Under the pieces are notes generated by a model, which had not been told where the DNA came from, ran no database searches, and worked only from the letters and a program-made list of their open reading frames with translations. A stretch of 64,000 nucleotides of DNA from Cytophagaceae bacterium (GTDB lineage: Bacteria; Bacteroidota; Bacteroidia; Cytophagales; Flexibacteraceae), in assembly GCA_027490155.1 (NCBI GenBank), contig JAIXYP010000009.1, forward strand, positions 186,001 to 250,000, in the 5' to 3' direction. Both the position numbers and the translations under genes were made by a program. Positions 19,161 to 27,427 of this stretch are shown here, in pieces; position 1 is the stretch's first letter, and each line of letters starts with the position of its first letter.

Positions 19161-22100
19161 ATGAATCGATTGTACAAATTGTTATTGATGATCGCCCTCT
19201 GCTGTTGGGGGATGAATTCATACGCCACCATCTATTATGTCGGTGCAACAGGTGGCCTCACAAGCCGTACCAAAATACAAGCTCGGAATATCACCACTCC
19301 ATGGGCCAGAATCCAAACAGGACTAGACTCTGCTGCCATTGGCGACACAGTTTGGGTTCTGCCGGGCACCTATGCTGAGGTGGATACTGTACGCAAACGT
19401 TTGGTCCTACTAGGCAACGGAGGTACCGGCACTCGTCCAGTTATCGTACCGCCTCTTCGCGCTGGTGCACTCAGCTGTATTACAGTGCGTGCACGCGATG
19501 TCGTCATTCGCAATTTCCAGCTCGAGTTTAACCAGATTTTCTGTATCCACGGCATTAATGCTGATGGAACCAACGTCTGGAATGGCCTTACAGTTACTGA
19601 CTGCCGCATCCTGAGCAAAGGCACAGGAGCCCCTTGTATCGTGTTCAATAGCTATGGCATTTATGCCCGTGGGAATAATGACTCCCTCACAGCGCAGCGC
19701 AACTGGATTGGCAGCCCGAACGTCAACGTCAACTGCATTCCCGGACGTGCAATCTGGATGAATGGCACTCGTGCTCTTATCGGTGGGGTGACCGCTGCTG
19801 ATAGCAACGTCCTACAAGGATATTATGCTATCCAGACGGCAACCAACTATGGCGCTTGGCGCGTTATGAATAACAAGCTCTATGGAATTGGGCTCTTGTT
19901 TAATTCACCAAACAAAGCAGGTGCCACCCATCAGATCACCAACAACCAGTTCTTCTCATTGCCTGGCCTCCAGCTCATAGCCCAGCTAGAACTTAGGGTA
20001 TGTACGCCAGTAGGCTCACGTGTAATTATCAAAGGCAACACGTTTAATAACTTCTTGGGTTCTGGGATATTCTCTGGTCGAAGCCGTAATGTCATTATCG
20101 ACAGCAACACCTTCAATCCTGCCTCTGCTGATGCAATTTGTGTTGGACTAAATACCAAATTCCAAACTACTGGAAGGGGTTTTAATGCCTTGGCTAACTC
20201 AGCCACAATCATAAACAACAGGTTCAACAACCTGCCAAACAACGAAATCGGTGCCATTGCCGTCGGTATTTACAACCACAACGCCGTCGCTCGCGACACC
20301 AGCTTCAAAAATGTCATTATCGGGGGGCCAGGCAACCAAGCTAACCAATTTGGCAGGCGACTCAGGTATCCTATATGGCTTGATAGCTGTAGCCGCCAGT
20401 CAGTTACTTACCCACTATGGGGCACGTATCCTATTACAGATATGAATGCCGTCAAGATATCAATTGACGCTTCTGAGAACTTGTTCGAAATCGGCAACAA
20501 TGACTATCGTCGCCCATCGCAGCTCAACGAATCTGAATTGTTCACAATAGAAGGACGTCTAAAGCACCGCACCCATGATAGCCGTCTTGGTGTCATCAGG
20601 GTCAGCCCACGCAAATCTTATGTCAGCCGTTTTAGCTTCTCTGAGCCGTTTTCTATAGCACCAAGCATCTTGCGTGGACTCTCCTCGATTGTCGATGGTG
20701 ACACTGTCCTTGTTCAACCTGATACACTCTCTGGCGAAGTGGTTAACAATGCAGTTGCTGCTACCATTCGTGGCCGTGCTGGTCGTCTCCTTATCTGGAA
20801 CGGCATTAACATGAACACAATAGGCAAAAATCTTACCCTGGCCAGCAATGTAAAGGCAAATAACTCACTGGTCCTCAATAACGGAATCCTAGATATTGGC
20901 GCTAATACCTTGACCCTCAACCGTGGCATTAACTTCTTCGGCGGATCGCCTACAAGCCACATTCGTGTAGCTGGTGGCAAGTTCCAGCGCCTCAACTTTC
21001 TAGCAGATAGCATCGTAGCACCACTAGCAGTCGGCAATAACTATAGCCGCCTTAGCATCAGGCAGGGATCAAGCATTAGATTTGACACACTGACAGTTAG
21101 CTTAGCCGATAAAGCGACACCTGCTGATTACGTACCAGCAATTTCGTCATTGATCACAAACCATGCAGGGCTGCAATGGATGGCTAAAAACTCTAGCCAA
21201 GTCGATAACCTAGACGCCACAGTTACAGTAACATGGCCAGCTGCTACCGAGGTAAATGGACCGCTTAACAACAAAACCCGTCTGTATTCTTACAATGGTG
21301 TTGGTTGGAAACGCTACAGCTCCCTCTATATCAACAACTCTACCGTTACAACTAGTGTAACCAGCTTAGGTTATTTTGCAGTTGTCGCAGATGCGCGCCC
21401 ATTTTCATTGGCCACAGGTGTAAACAGCCGATTCCTCTGCTCAGGACGTGATAGTATTGACATTCAGGCATTATCTACTGACACCTTCCCATTCCCGAAT
21501 ACGTTCACCTATCAGCTGAGTAACAGCTCTGGCTCATTCGCCAACCCTATCACCCTCGGTACATTTGATAGCCGTCTAGCTAGTACACAACGCTTCCCAA
21601 TCCCTGCAGGTTTATCATACAGCCCCAATTACCGGGTAAGGGTTTCCTCTTCCAATCCACTAATCCAAGGTGATTCTAGCCTTTCTACCATTAGTCTTGA
21701 CTCTGTCCCAGGAGCCCCAATTGTTACCTCAACACCTACTTCTATCTGCCTTGGTGATAGTACAATCTTGACAGGACCTGCAGGTTACGCTTTCTACAAG
21801 TGGAGTACAGGCGAGACAACACCACGAATTGCAGTGAAACAGTCTGGCACCTACACGCTCACTGTTACCAACACTGGCAGGTGCGAAAGTCCAGTCTCAC
21901 AACCTGTAACTGTTGTTGTGACATCCTTCTCTGCCAACCCAACGGTCACGATCGTATCAGGAGCTAACACTTTCTGTTTTGGTGATAGCATCGTCCTGAC
22001 AGCACCTGCTGGGTTCAGCATCTATCGTTGGTCTAACGGTGCCAATACTCAACAGATTACAGTGCGCACGTCCGGATCCTATAACGTGCAGGTCGGACAA

Positions 22101-22646
22101 ATTGCCAACTGCCTAAGTGATACAGCAACCACTCCAGAAGTTGTGGTCGTTACCCAAAGGCCGGCGCGTCCGTTTATCGGCCAGATCCCCGGTAATGGTA
22201 ATGATACCCTTATTGCAACAGCTGGAGGCCAGCGTTACGAATGGTACTATAACGGAGTCCGTGTTGCGGGTACCAACTCAATCTTTATCGCCTCACGTTC
22301 AGGTCAATACCAAGTGATTACGTTGCGCAATGGTTGCAAAAGCGACACTAGCGATCCTGTAACTGTGATCATCAGCACGCCACGATTGCTCAGCAATGCC
22401 GACGTTAACCTGTACCCTAACCCAGCCACAACTTCCGTTGTGCTTGATCTTTCCGGTACCGAAGCAACCGAGGCTTCAGTCCGCATTTTTGATGCTGTTG
22501 GCCGTCTGCAACGCACCTATGACTTAATGACCAACGAAAATAAACTTGATGGTAACTTGTCACTAGAGGGTATCCGTCCTGGTCTTTATTTGGTCGAGAC
22601 CTTGGTCAATGGCCAACGTCTAATCAAACGACTGACGGTCCAATAA
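19161..22646 (+). CDS. Giant secreted beta-helix protein with Ig-like repeats and T9SS sorting domain
   Basis: 1161 aa, exported. The signal peptide (MNRLYKLLLMIALCCWGMNSYA) is followed by YYVGATGGLTSR and a parallel beta-helix region to roughly residue 450, opening with the IQTGLDSAAIGDTVWVLPGTYAE motif common to right-handed beta-helix proteins. After a linker come two related Ig-like units beginning CLGDSTILTGPAGYAFYKWSTGE and CFGDSIVLTAPAGFSIYRWSNGA (key residues: Cys, GDS, PAG, Y-x-WS), and a third, weaker one. The C-terminal 75 residues (LYPNPATTSVVLDL ... GLYLVETLVNGQ) are a type A T9SS sorting domain. Likely a cell-surface adhesin or polysaccharide-acting protein; no catalytic residues identified. 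An eight-C tract lies 13 bp before the ATG. Confidence 0.85.
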   Translation: MNRLYKLLLMIALCCWGMNSYATIYYVGATGGLTSRTKIQARNITTPWARIQTGLDSAAIGDTVWVLPGTYAEVDTVRKRLVLLGNGGTGTRPVIVPPLRAGALSCITVRARDVVIRNFQLEFNQIFCIHGINADGTNVWNGLTVTDCRILSKGTGAPCIVFNSYGIYARGNNDSLTAQRNWIGSPNVNVNCIPGRAIWMNGTRALIGGVTAADSNVLQGYYAIQTATNYGAWRVMNNKLYGIGLLFNSPNKAGATHQITNNQFFSLPGLQLIAQLELRVCTPVGSRVIIKGNTFNNFLGSGIFSGRSRNVIIDSNTFNPASADAICVGLNTKFQTTGRGFNALANSATIINNRFNNLPNNEIGAIAVGIYNHNAVARDTSFKNVIIGGPGNQANQFGRRLRYPIWLDSCSRQSVTYPLWGTYPITDMNAVKISIDASENLFEIGNNDYRRPSQLNESELFTIEGRLKHRTHDSRLGVIRVSPRKSYVSRFSFSEPFSIAPSILRGLSSIVDGDTVLVQPDTLSGEVVNNAVAATIRGRAGRLLIWNGINMNTIGKNLTLASNVKANNSLVLNNGILDIGANTLTLNRGINFFGGSPTSHIRVAGGKFQRLNFLADSIVAPLAVGNNYSRLSIRQGSSIRFDTLTVSLADKATPADYVPAISSLITNHAGLQWMAKNSSQVDNLDATVTVTWPAATEVNGPLNNKTRLYSYNGVGWKRYSSLYINNSTVTTSVTSLGYFAVVADARPFSLATGVNSRFLCSGRDSIDIQALSTDTFPFPNTFTYQLSNSSGSFANPITLGTFDSRLASTQRFPIPAGLSYSPNYRVRVSSSNPLIQGDSSLSTISLDSVPGAPIVTSTPTSICLGDSTILTGPAGYAFYKWSTGETTPRIAVKQSGTYTLTVTNTGRCESPVSQPVTVVVTSFSANPTVTIVSGANTFCFGDSIVLTAPAGFSIYRWSNGANTQQITVRTSGSYNVQVGQIANCLSDTATTPEVVVVTQRPARPFIGQIPGNGNDTLIATAGGQRYEWYYNGVRVAGTNSIFIASRSGQYQVITLRNGCKSDTSDPVTVIISTPRLLSNADVNLYPNPATTSVVLDLSGTEATEASVRIFDAVGRLQRTYDLMTNENKLDGNLSLEGIRPGLYLVETLVNGQRLIKRLTVQ

Positions 22647-22693
22647 GCCCATAGATTTTTGCTTTCTGAGACCTTCTCAGAACATAGATACAG

Positions 22694-22728
22694 AAACACC
22701 CCTCGATATAGTCAAGGGGTGTTTTTTT
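22694..22728 (+). terminator. Intrinsic terminator of the beta-helix gene
   Basis: A 10-bp stem (AAACACCCCT, 22694-22703, with 22715-22724) has an 11-nt loop and a run of seven T. Confidence 0.88.
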
Positions 22729-22819
22729 ATGCCTTCGATTTAGGGTAAGCAATTTGCCCTAAAATCCAGCAGATGCCTCTCCAATCAACCTAAGCCCTAT
22801 CCCGGCCGGAAAATCAAGC

Positions 22820-22895
22820 TACCTTTGCCTCAAACCTCCATCAGTTTAGCCTACTTTTGCAACGATGGTCCGGAGGTCCAAGCTACCTTTTTTTG
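22820..22895 (+). promoter_or_regulatory. Three promoter-like TAnnTTT boxes at exact 32-bp intervals
   Basis: TACCTTTG (22820-22827), TACTTTTG (22852-22859) and TACCTTTT (22884-22891, continuing to TTTG at 22895) each match or nearly match the Bacteroidota -7 element. Each is preceded by a similar AGC/GCC context, and they lie exactly 32 bp apart. They sit upstream of the first AI-2E transporter gene, in the 328-bp gap 22647-22974 that otherwise holds only the upstream terminator. TTTG lies 24 bp before boxes two and three, slightly long for a -33 element. Confidence 0.4.
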
Positions 22896-22974
22896 CAATT
22901 CGGCAAAGCTCGTAAAGGGAAAATAGCGGAGATTATTTCCACCACTCAGGCCGAAACGGCATAAACGAAACACT

Positions 22975-24090
22975 ATGGGCTATCGGTTTTTTATCTTATT
23001 AGCGGCACTCCTTTTAGGCGGTGCCTTGGTAGGCTACCTGCTATCAGACATCGTTATCTATTTACTGACTTCACTGATCATCAGCTCAATCTTGAAACCA
23101 GCGGTCAACCTACTGAACCATCTCGAGGTTTTTGGATTTCGTTTACCACGCTGGATAGCCGTTACGATCACGATGGTTGGCGTTGCAGGTAGTATCACCT
23201 ATGGCTTGGTCACTACAATCCCCGTCTTGGTTGACCAAGCCAATGCTCTCAGTAAGTCCGACCTGACAGCCGTGATCAACAAGATTAACAAACCAATATT
23301 ACGGATAGAACAAGCCCTCAACGACGGTGGCATCATCAAAGTAAGGCCAGGTTACTTCAAACGATACCTGCGCGAATTCACCAGTCTGGACATCAAGATG
23401 GGTGATTTTGGCCACTACATCGAGAACCTGATCACGATTACCAGTTCCATATTTGTGACTTTACTGGCCGTCAGCTTCATGACCTTTTTCTTGCTGCTAG
23501 AGCGTGGTTTGCTCAAAAAAGCCATTCTGAAATTTGTACCAAATGCCTTCTTCGAGCTCACAATCACGGCCTTTTACAAGATTGAGCGGCTTTTATCGAG
23601 CTACCTTTTGGGCCTCGCCACCCAGATCACGGCCATCTTTTTGTTGTCCTTGTTTGGCTACTGGCTGCTGGGGATGCAGTACATCGTGACCATTGCACTC
23701 TTTGCCGCAGTGATAAATGTCTTACCGTACATCGGCCCCTTGCTCGGTAACATCACTGCAATCATCGTTGGCTTGGTTACTACCCCTGGTATCACCGAAG
23801 ACCAATACCTGAGTTACGGCACACAAATTTTAGCAGTTGGCCTCATTGTCCACCTCATTGATAATGTAGCCCTCCAGCCCATGATCTTCAGCCGCAATCT
23901 CAAGGCCCATCCATTAGAAATCTTTGTTGCGATTTTCGCCGGGAGCTCTATTGGTGGCATCGTCGGGATGGTCGTTGCATTGCCAGTCTATACCGTCATT
24001 CGGGTCACGATTTCCGAGATTAGCGAAGGGTATCGTGCCTACCGAATTTTCAAGGTGCGGTCTAAGGCCCCTTCTCTGACGACTAGCTAG
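22975..24090 (+). CDS. AI-2E family transporter (first of tandem pair)
   Basis: Integral inner-membrane protein of the AI-2E/TqsA/PerM family, 371 aa. It has hydrophobic segments at the N-terminus (about 4-45 and 60-90), a soluble central region (about 90-150), and a C-terminal membrane half with the family-type stretches LLAVSFMTFFLLL, NVLPYIGPLLGN and HPLEIFVAIFAGSSIGGIVGMVVALPVYTV (described by its core HPLEIF...GSS.GG). Members have been linked to export of quorum signals or ion/solute exchange; substrate is not predictable here. It is followed 140-180 bp later by a full-length paralogue of identical length that aligns without gaps. Confidence 0.9.
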   Translation: MGYRFFILLAALLLGGALVGYLLSDIVIYLLTSLIISSILKPAVNLLNHLEVFGFRLPRWIAVTITMVGVAGSITYGLVTTIPVLVDQANALSKSDLTAVINKINKPILRIEQALNDGGIIKVRPGYFKRYLREFTSLDIKMGDFGHYIENLITITSSIFVTLLAVSFMTFFLLLERGLLKKAILKFVPNAFFELTITAFYKIERLLSSYLLGLATQITAIFLLSLFGYWLLGMQYIVTIALFAAVINVLPYIGPLLGNITAIIVGLVTTPGITEDQYLSYGTQILAVGLIVHLIDNVALQPMIFSRNLKAHPLEIFVAIFAGSSIGGIVGMVVALPVYTVIRVTISEISEGYRAYRIFKVRSKAPSLTTS

Positions 24091-24268
24091 ATCTGCTACT
24101 GCCAACCAAATAATTTACTCAGGATCACATTGCTTTAAATTAACATTTAAGCAACTGGCTATCAACCAATTGTTGATTATTTATTCTGGCCCATAACTTG
24201 GGCACAATTATGGCCCCGATGTCAGCCGAATGTTGGGATGGATCCTCTCCCGACCTAATCTGATCATG

Positions 24269-25384
24269 ATGGGCTATCGGTTCTTTATTTTTGTTTTCGC
24301 CTTTTTGCTTGGCATAGGCCTAATTGGCTACATTTTCACTGATGTCTTTATCTATTTGCTCAGCGCAATTGTGCTTAGTAGCATCCTGAAGCAAGCCGTC
24401 AATATGATCTGTCAGCTCGAGCTGTATGGGCATCGGCTCCCTCGATGGTTAGCGGTTACTGCCCTCATGCTGGGCATAATTAGTGGAATCACGTATGGCC
24501 TGACAACTGCTATCCCAATACTTGTCAACCAAGTCACCGATATAAGCAAGGCAGATGTCACCGCGTTGATCAACCGGATAAACAAGCCCATTCTGCAAAT
24601 CGAAGCCTCTCTGAGCAGTGGTGGTTTTGTGGATATCAAACCAGGATACGCCAAAAGTTACCTCAAGGAAATCAGCAACCTAGACTTCAAAAAAGGTGAC
24701 CTCGCCCACTTTGTCGAGAACTTGATCAATCTCACAAGCTCTGTAATGGTAAGCCTACTAGCAGTCAGCTTCATGACCTTTTTCCTCCTGTTAGATCCTG
24801 GTCTGCTCAAAAGGGCGTTCCTCCAAATTGTACCAAACAACTTCTTTGAGCTCACAATCACGACTTTCTACAAGATAGAGCAGCTCTTATCGGGCTACTT
24901 GATTGGTCTAGCTAGCCAGATGATCGTTATTTTCACCCTATCCCTCATTGGTTTTTGGCTTATCGGCTTGCAATACGTCGTGACAATCGCACTATTTGCA
25001 GCCATCATCAATATTATCCCATACTTCGGTCCACTGCTCAGCAACGGAACAGCCCTTATCGTAGGCCTTGCAACTATACCAGGCATATCGTCAGATGACT
25101 ATCCATATTATGGTGCCCAGATCCTCGGGGTCGGACTATTTGTCCACCTAGCAGACAACATCGTTATAGAACCCTTCATTTTCAGCCGAAGCCTAAAGGC
25201 ACACCCGCTCGAGATTTTCATTGCTATATTTGCAGGAAGTTCGGTAGGTGGGCTGATTGGCATGGTTGCGGCATTGCCTGTCTATACCATTTTGCGCTCT
25301 GCTTCATCCCAGATAATTAGCGGATATCGTGACTACCGCGTTTTCAAAGTTCGGCCTAGGCTTCCGTCTTTGCCGAGCACCTAA
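24269..25384 (+). CDS. AI-2E family transporter (second of tandem pair)
   Basis: 371 aa from the ATG at 24269, the start that makes it match its neighbour, since both then begin MGYRFF and have the same length. An upstream in-frame start (24230) would add 13 residues. It aligns to the first copy over its whole length without an indel, with the best conservation in LLAVSFMTFFLLL, the PYFGPLLSN region and HPLEIFIAIFAGSS. This indicates an old tandem duplication with divergence. No terminator separates it from ychF 44 bp downstream. Role as for the first copy; two copies may form a hetero-oligomer or have different substrates (inference). Confidence 0.9.
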   Translation: MGYRFFIFVFAFLLGIGLIGYIFTDVFIYLLSAIVLSSILKQAVNMICQLELYGHRLPRWLAVTALMLGIISGITYGLTTAIPILVNQVTDISKADVTALINRINKPILQIEASLSSGGFVDIKPGYAKSYLKEISNLDFKKGDLAHFVENLINLTSSVMVSLLAVSFMTFFLLLDPGLLKRAFLQIVPNNFFELTITTFYKIEQLLSGYLIGLASQMIVIFTLSLIGFWLIGLQYVVTIALFAAIINIIPYFGPLLSNGTALIVGLATIPGISSDDYPYYGAQILGVGLFVHLADNIVIEPFIFSRSLKAHPLEIFIAIFAGSSVGGLIGMVAALPVYTILRSASSQIISGYRDYRVFKVRPRLPSLPST

Positions 25385-25428
25385 GTCATATCTTAAGTAC
25401 ACAACACAATAACCCTAAAACCATCCAG

Positions 25429-26526
25429 ATGGCTTTACAATGCGGTATCGTCGGCCTACCAAACGTAGGTAAATCGACCCTATTTAACGCACTTTCTAAC
25501 GCAAAAGCCGAAGCTGCCAACTACCCTTTTTGCACAATTGAACCCAATGTAGGGGTCATTACCGTGCCAGACGAGCGCCTTGCAGTGCTCGAAAAACTGG
25601 TCAGCCCACAGCGTGTTTTGCCTGCCGTCATCGAGTTTGTGGACATTGCGGGGCTTGTCAAAGGTGCCAGCAAGGGCGAAGGTCTAGGAAATAAATTTTT
25701 GGCCAACATCCGCGAGGTCGATGCCATTATTCACGTCATTAGGTGTTTTCATGACGACAACATAATCCACGTTGCTGGCGGCGTAGATCCTGAGTTTGAC
25801 AAGGAAGTAATCGACACCGAGCTCCAACTCAAAGACCTAGAGTCAGTCGAAAAGAAAATCAGCAAGATCGAGCGCCAAGCCAAAAGCGGCGATGCAAAAG
25901 CCCGCAAGGAGCTAGATGTCTTGCTCACCTATCAGACTGCCCTCAAGGATGGCAAAAATGCACGGAGTGTGGACTTCAGCAAAGAAGAAAAAGAAGCCAT
26001 CGCTGACCTTTTCCTCTTGACTGACAAACCTGTCATCTACGTGGCCAATGTGGACGAGGACAGCCTTAACACTGGCAACAAATACACGGAGGCCTTAGCC
26101 AAAATCATTGCACCAGAGCGTGCCCAAATGGTCTTGGTTTCGGCAGCACTTGAGGCCCAGATCGCTGAGTTGACTGACGAGGAAGAAAAAGCCATGTTTT
26201 TAGCTGAGTACGGCCTTACCGAAAGTGGACTCAACCGCCTGATCAAGGCAAGCTATAGCCTCTTAAACCTAATCACCTATTTCACAGCAGGTGTACAAGA
26301 AGTTAGGGCCTGGACAATCCAGAAAGGTTGGAAGGCCCCCGCAGCAGCTGGCGTCATCCACACCGATTTTGAGCGTGGATTTATCAAGGCAGAGGTTATC
26401 CACTATGCGGACTACGAGCAATATAAGTCGGAGGCTGCCTGCCGCGAAGCTGGTAAACTCGGCATCGAAGGCAAAGAATACGTCGTCCAGGATGGCGACG
26501 TAATGCACTTTAGGTTTAACGTCTAG
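25429..26526 (+). CDS. ychF: YchF/OLA1-type ATPase
   Basis: Conserved Obg-related P-loop nucleotidase that prefers ATP and associates with ribosomes; 365 aa, standard length. G1 motif GLPNVGKST (9-17), switch and G3 region [20 protein letters not shown], coiled-coil insertion around residues 130-160 ([19 protein letters not shown]), and a C-terminal TGS domain ([19 protein letters not shown] ... [13 protein letters not shown]). Usually involved in stress response and translation control. It lies 44 bp after the second AI-2E gene and ends in a strong terminator. Confidence 0.96.
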   Translation: MALQCGIVGLPNVGKSTLFNALSNAKAEAANYPFCTIEPNVGVITVPDERLAVLEKLVSPQRVLPAVIEFVDIAGLVKGASKGEGLGNKFLANIREVDAIIHVIRCFHDDNIIHVAGGVDPEFDKEVIDTELQLKDLESVEKKISKIERQAKSGDAKARKELDVLLTYQTALKDGKNARSVDFSKEEKEAIADLFLLTDKPVIYVANVDEDSLNTGNKYTEALAKIIAPERAQMVLVSAALEAQIAELTDEEEKAMFLAEYGLTESGLNRLIKASYSLLNLITYFTAGVQEVRAWTIQKGWKAPAAAGVIHTDFERGFIKAEVIHYADYEQYKSEAACREAGKLGIEGKEYVVQDGDVMHFRFNV

Positions 26527-26557
26527 TGCATCCCATTACAAGGACTGCTAATGCAAT

Positions 26558-26592
26558 AAAAGGCCACTGGTAATAACCCTAGTGGCCTTTTT
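26558..26592 (+). terminator. Intrinsic terminator of ychF
   Basis: An 11-bp stem pairs 26558-26568 (AAAAGGCCACT) with 26581-26591; 12-nt loop, T-run at the 3' side. The A-rich 5' flank means it may also act on the opposite strand for the MGMT-like gene. Confidence 0.85.
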
Positions 26593-26641
26593 GTGATTAT
26601 AGCCAATGGTTCGGGCTTTTGTGCATGCGCATCAATGGACC

Positions 26642-27109
26642 CTAGGTTAGCGAAACTTTCAACTTTTTGCTCCTTCCAGTAGCTACCAAGCGGACACCTT
26701 CAGCTTCCAGCAATTGGGCCTGAAGCTCGGTCTCGCCGAGGTCTCCGTGGGGGAATTTAGGGTTGAGGCTACCGTCTGACTTTACTAGCCGCCACCATGG
26801 TGCAGATACAGGCAAACCGTTGACTTGTTCGTATGCTGCTGCCTCTGCCACTACACGAGCAAAAATCCCACTGGTTAGTGGACAAGCAAAGTCAGCATCA
26901 GCACGTGCGGCAAGATGCGACCTCAGCTGATCCATCGTCCTGACCTCACCCGCCGGGATCGTCTTAACATAATCCTCCACCCAAAGTGGCGAGGCGATCA
27001 GCATCCGACCTTGTCCAAATGACGCAGGCAAGTCTGTACCAACATCTTTAACTTCTGGGGTAGGGCCGTGTTCTAATTTATAGCGATAGTGTTTAGCTGG
27101 TTTCGGCAT
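26642..27109 (-). CDS. MGMT-like DNA-binding protein without catalytic cysteine
   Basis: 155 aa. The region from about residue 40 matches the DNA-binding domain of O6-alkylguanine-DNA alkyltransferases: IPAGEVRTMDQLRSHLA, FACPLTSGIFARVVAEAA, and a PWWR segment (104-107) where active enzymes have PCHR. The acceptor cysteine is replaced by Trp (W105), so it cannot remove alkyl groups itself. It resembles the widespread MGMT-family proteins with a PYWR-type motif and conserved LNPKFP, and in principle the alkyltransferase-like (ATL) proteins that flag lesions for excision repair. A good promoter is present at 27151-27178. Confidence 0.82.
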   Translation of the reverse strand: MPKPAKHYRYKLEHGPTPEVKDVGTDLPASFGQGRMLIASPLWVEDYVKTIPAGEVRTMDQLRSHLAARADADFACPLTSGIFARVVAEAAAYEQVNGLPVSAPWWRLVKSDGSLNPKFPHGDLGETELQAQLLEAEGVRLVATGRSKKLKVSLT

Positions 27110-27427
27110 GATTAGCTTGGCAATTGATTATGGGCCCTAAGATATTGTCGCAAAAGTAATCCCTTTGCATGTTTCCAATTTAAACCTAGGAAACCCATTT
27201 GTTAAGACCACATCATTTCAAGATACTATTTTTTGAGGTTGGCCCCAACTTTTCAGCCTTGGGTAACCGGACAGGCCCTATTGACTTCAAACAGGAAAAG
27301 ACTACTTGCAAACCCATGGCTGTTAGAGGTAGATTTGCCTTTGTAAGCCCAATATCCTTTTGGCAGTCAGAACCCCAGTTAGTGCTGGACCATTGCCCAT
27401 TAAACCAATACCTTTATACTAGTAACC
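27110..27427. other. Divergent intergenic region, MGMT-like gene / M3 peptidase
   Basis: 318 bp without a convincing gene. The minus-strand promoter at 27151-27178 is the only clear signal. On the plus strand I find no consensus promoter for the peptidase; TACTATTTTTTG near 27224 is a poor match. A short plus-strand frame (27199-27459) overlaps the peptidase start and is rejected. Confidence 0.45.
27151..27178 (-). promoter_or_regulatory. Predicted promoter of the MGMT-like gene
   Basis: Minus strand: TTG (27178-27176), exactly 17 bp, then TACTTTTG (27158-27151). This is a full match to the Bacteroidota consensus TTG-N17-23-TAnnTTTG. The leader to the ATG at 27109 is about 35 nt. Confidence 0.6.
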
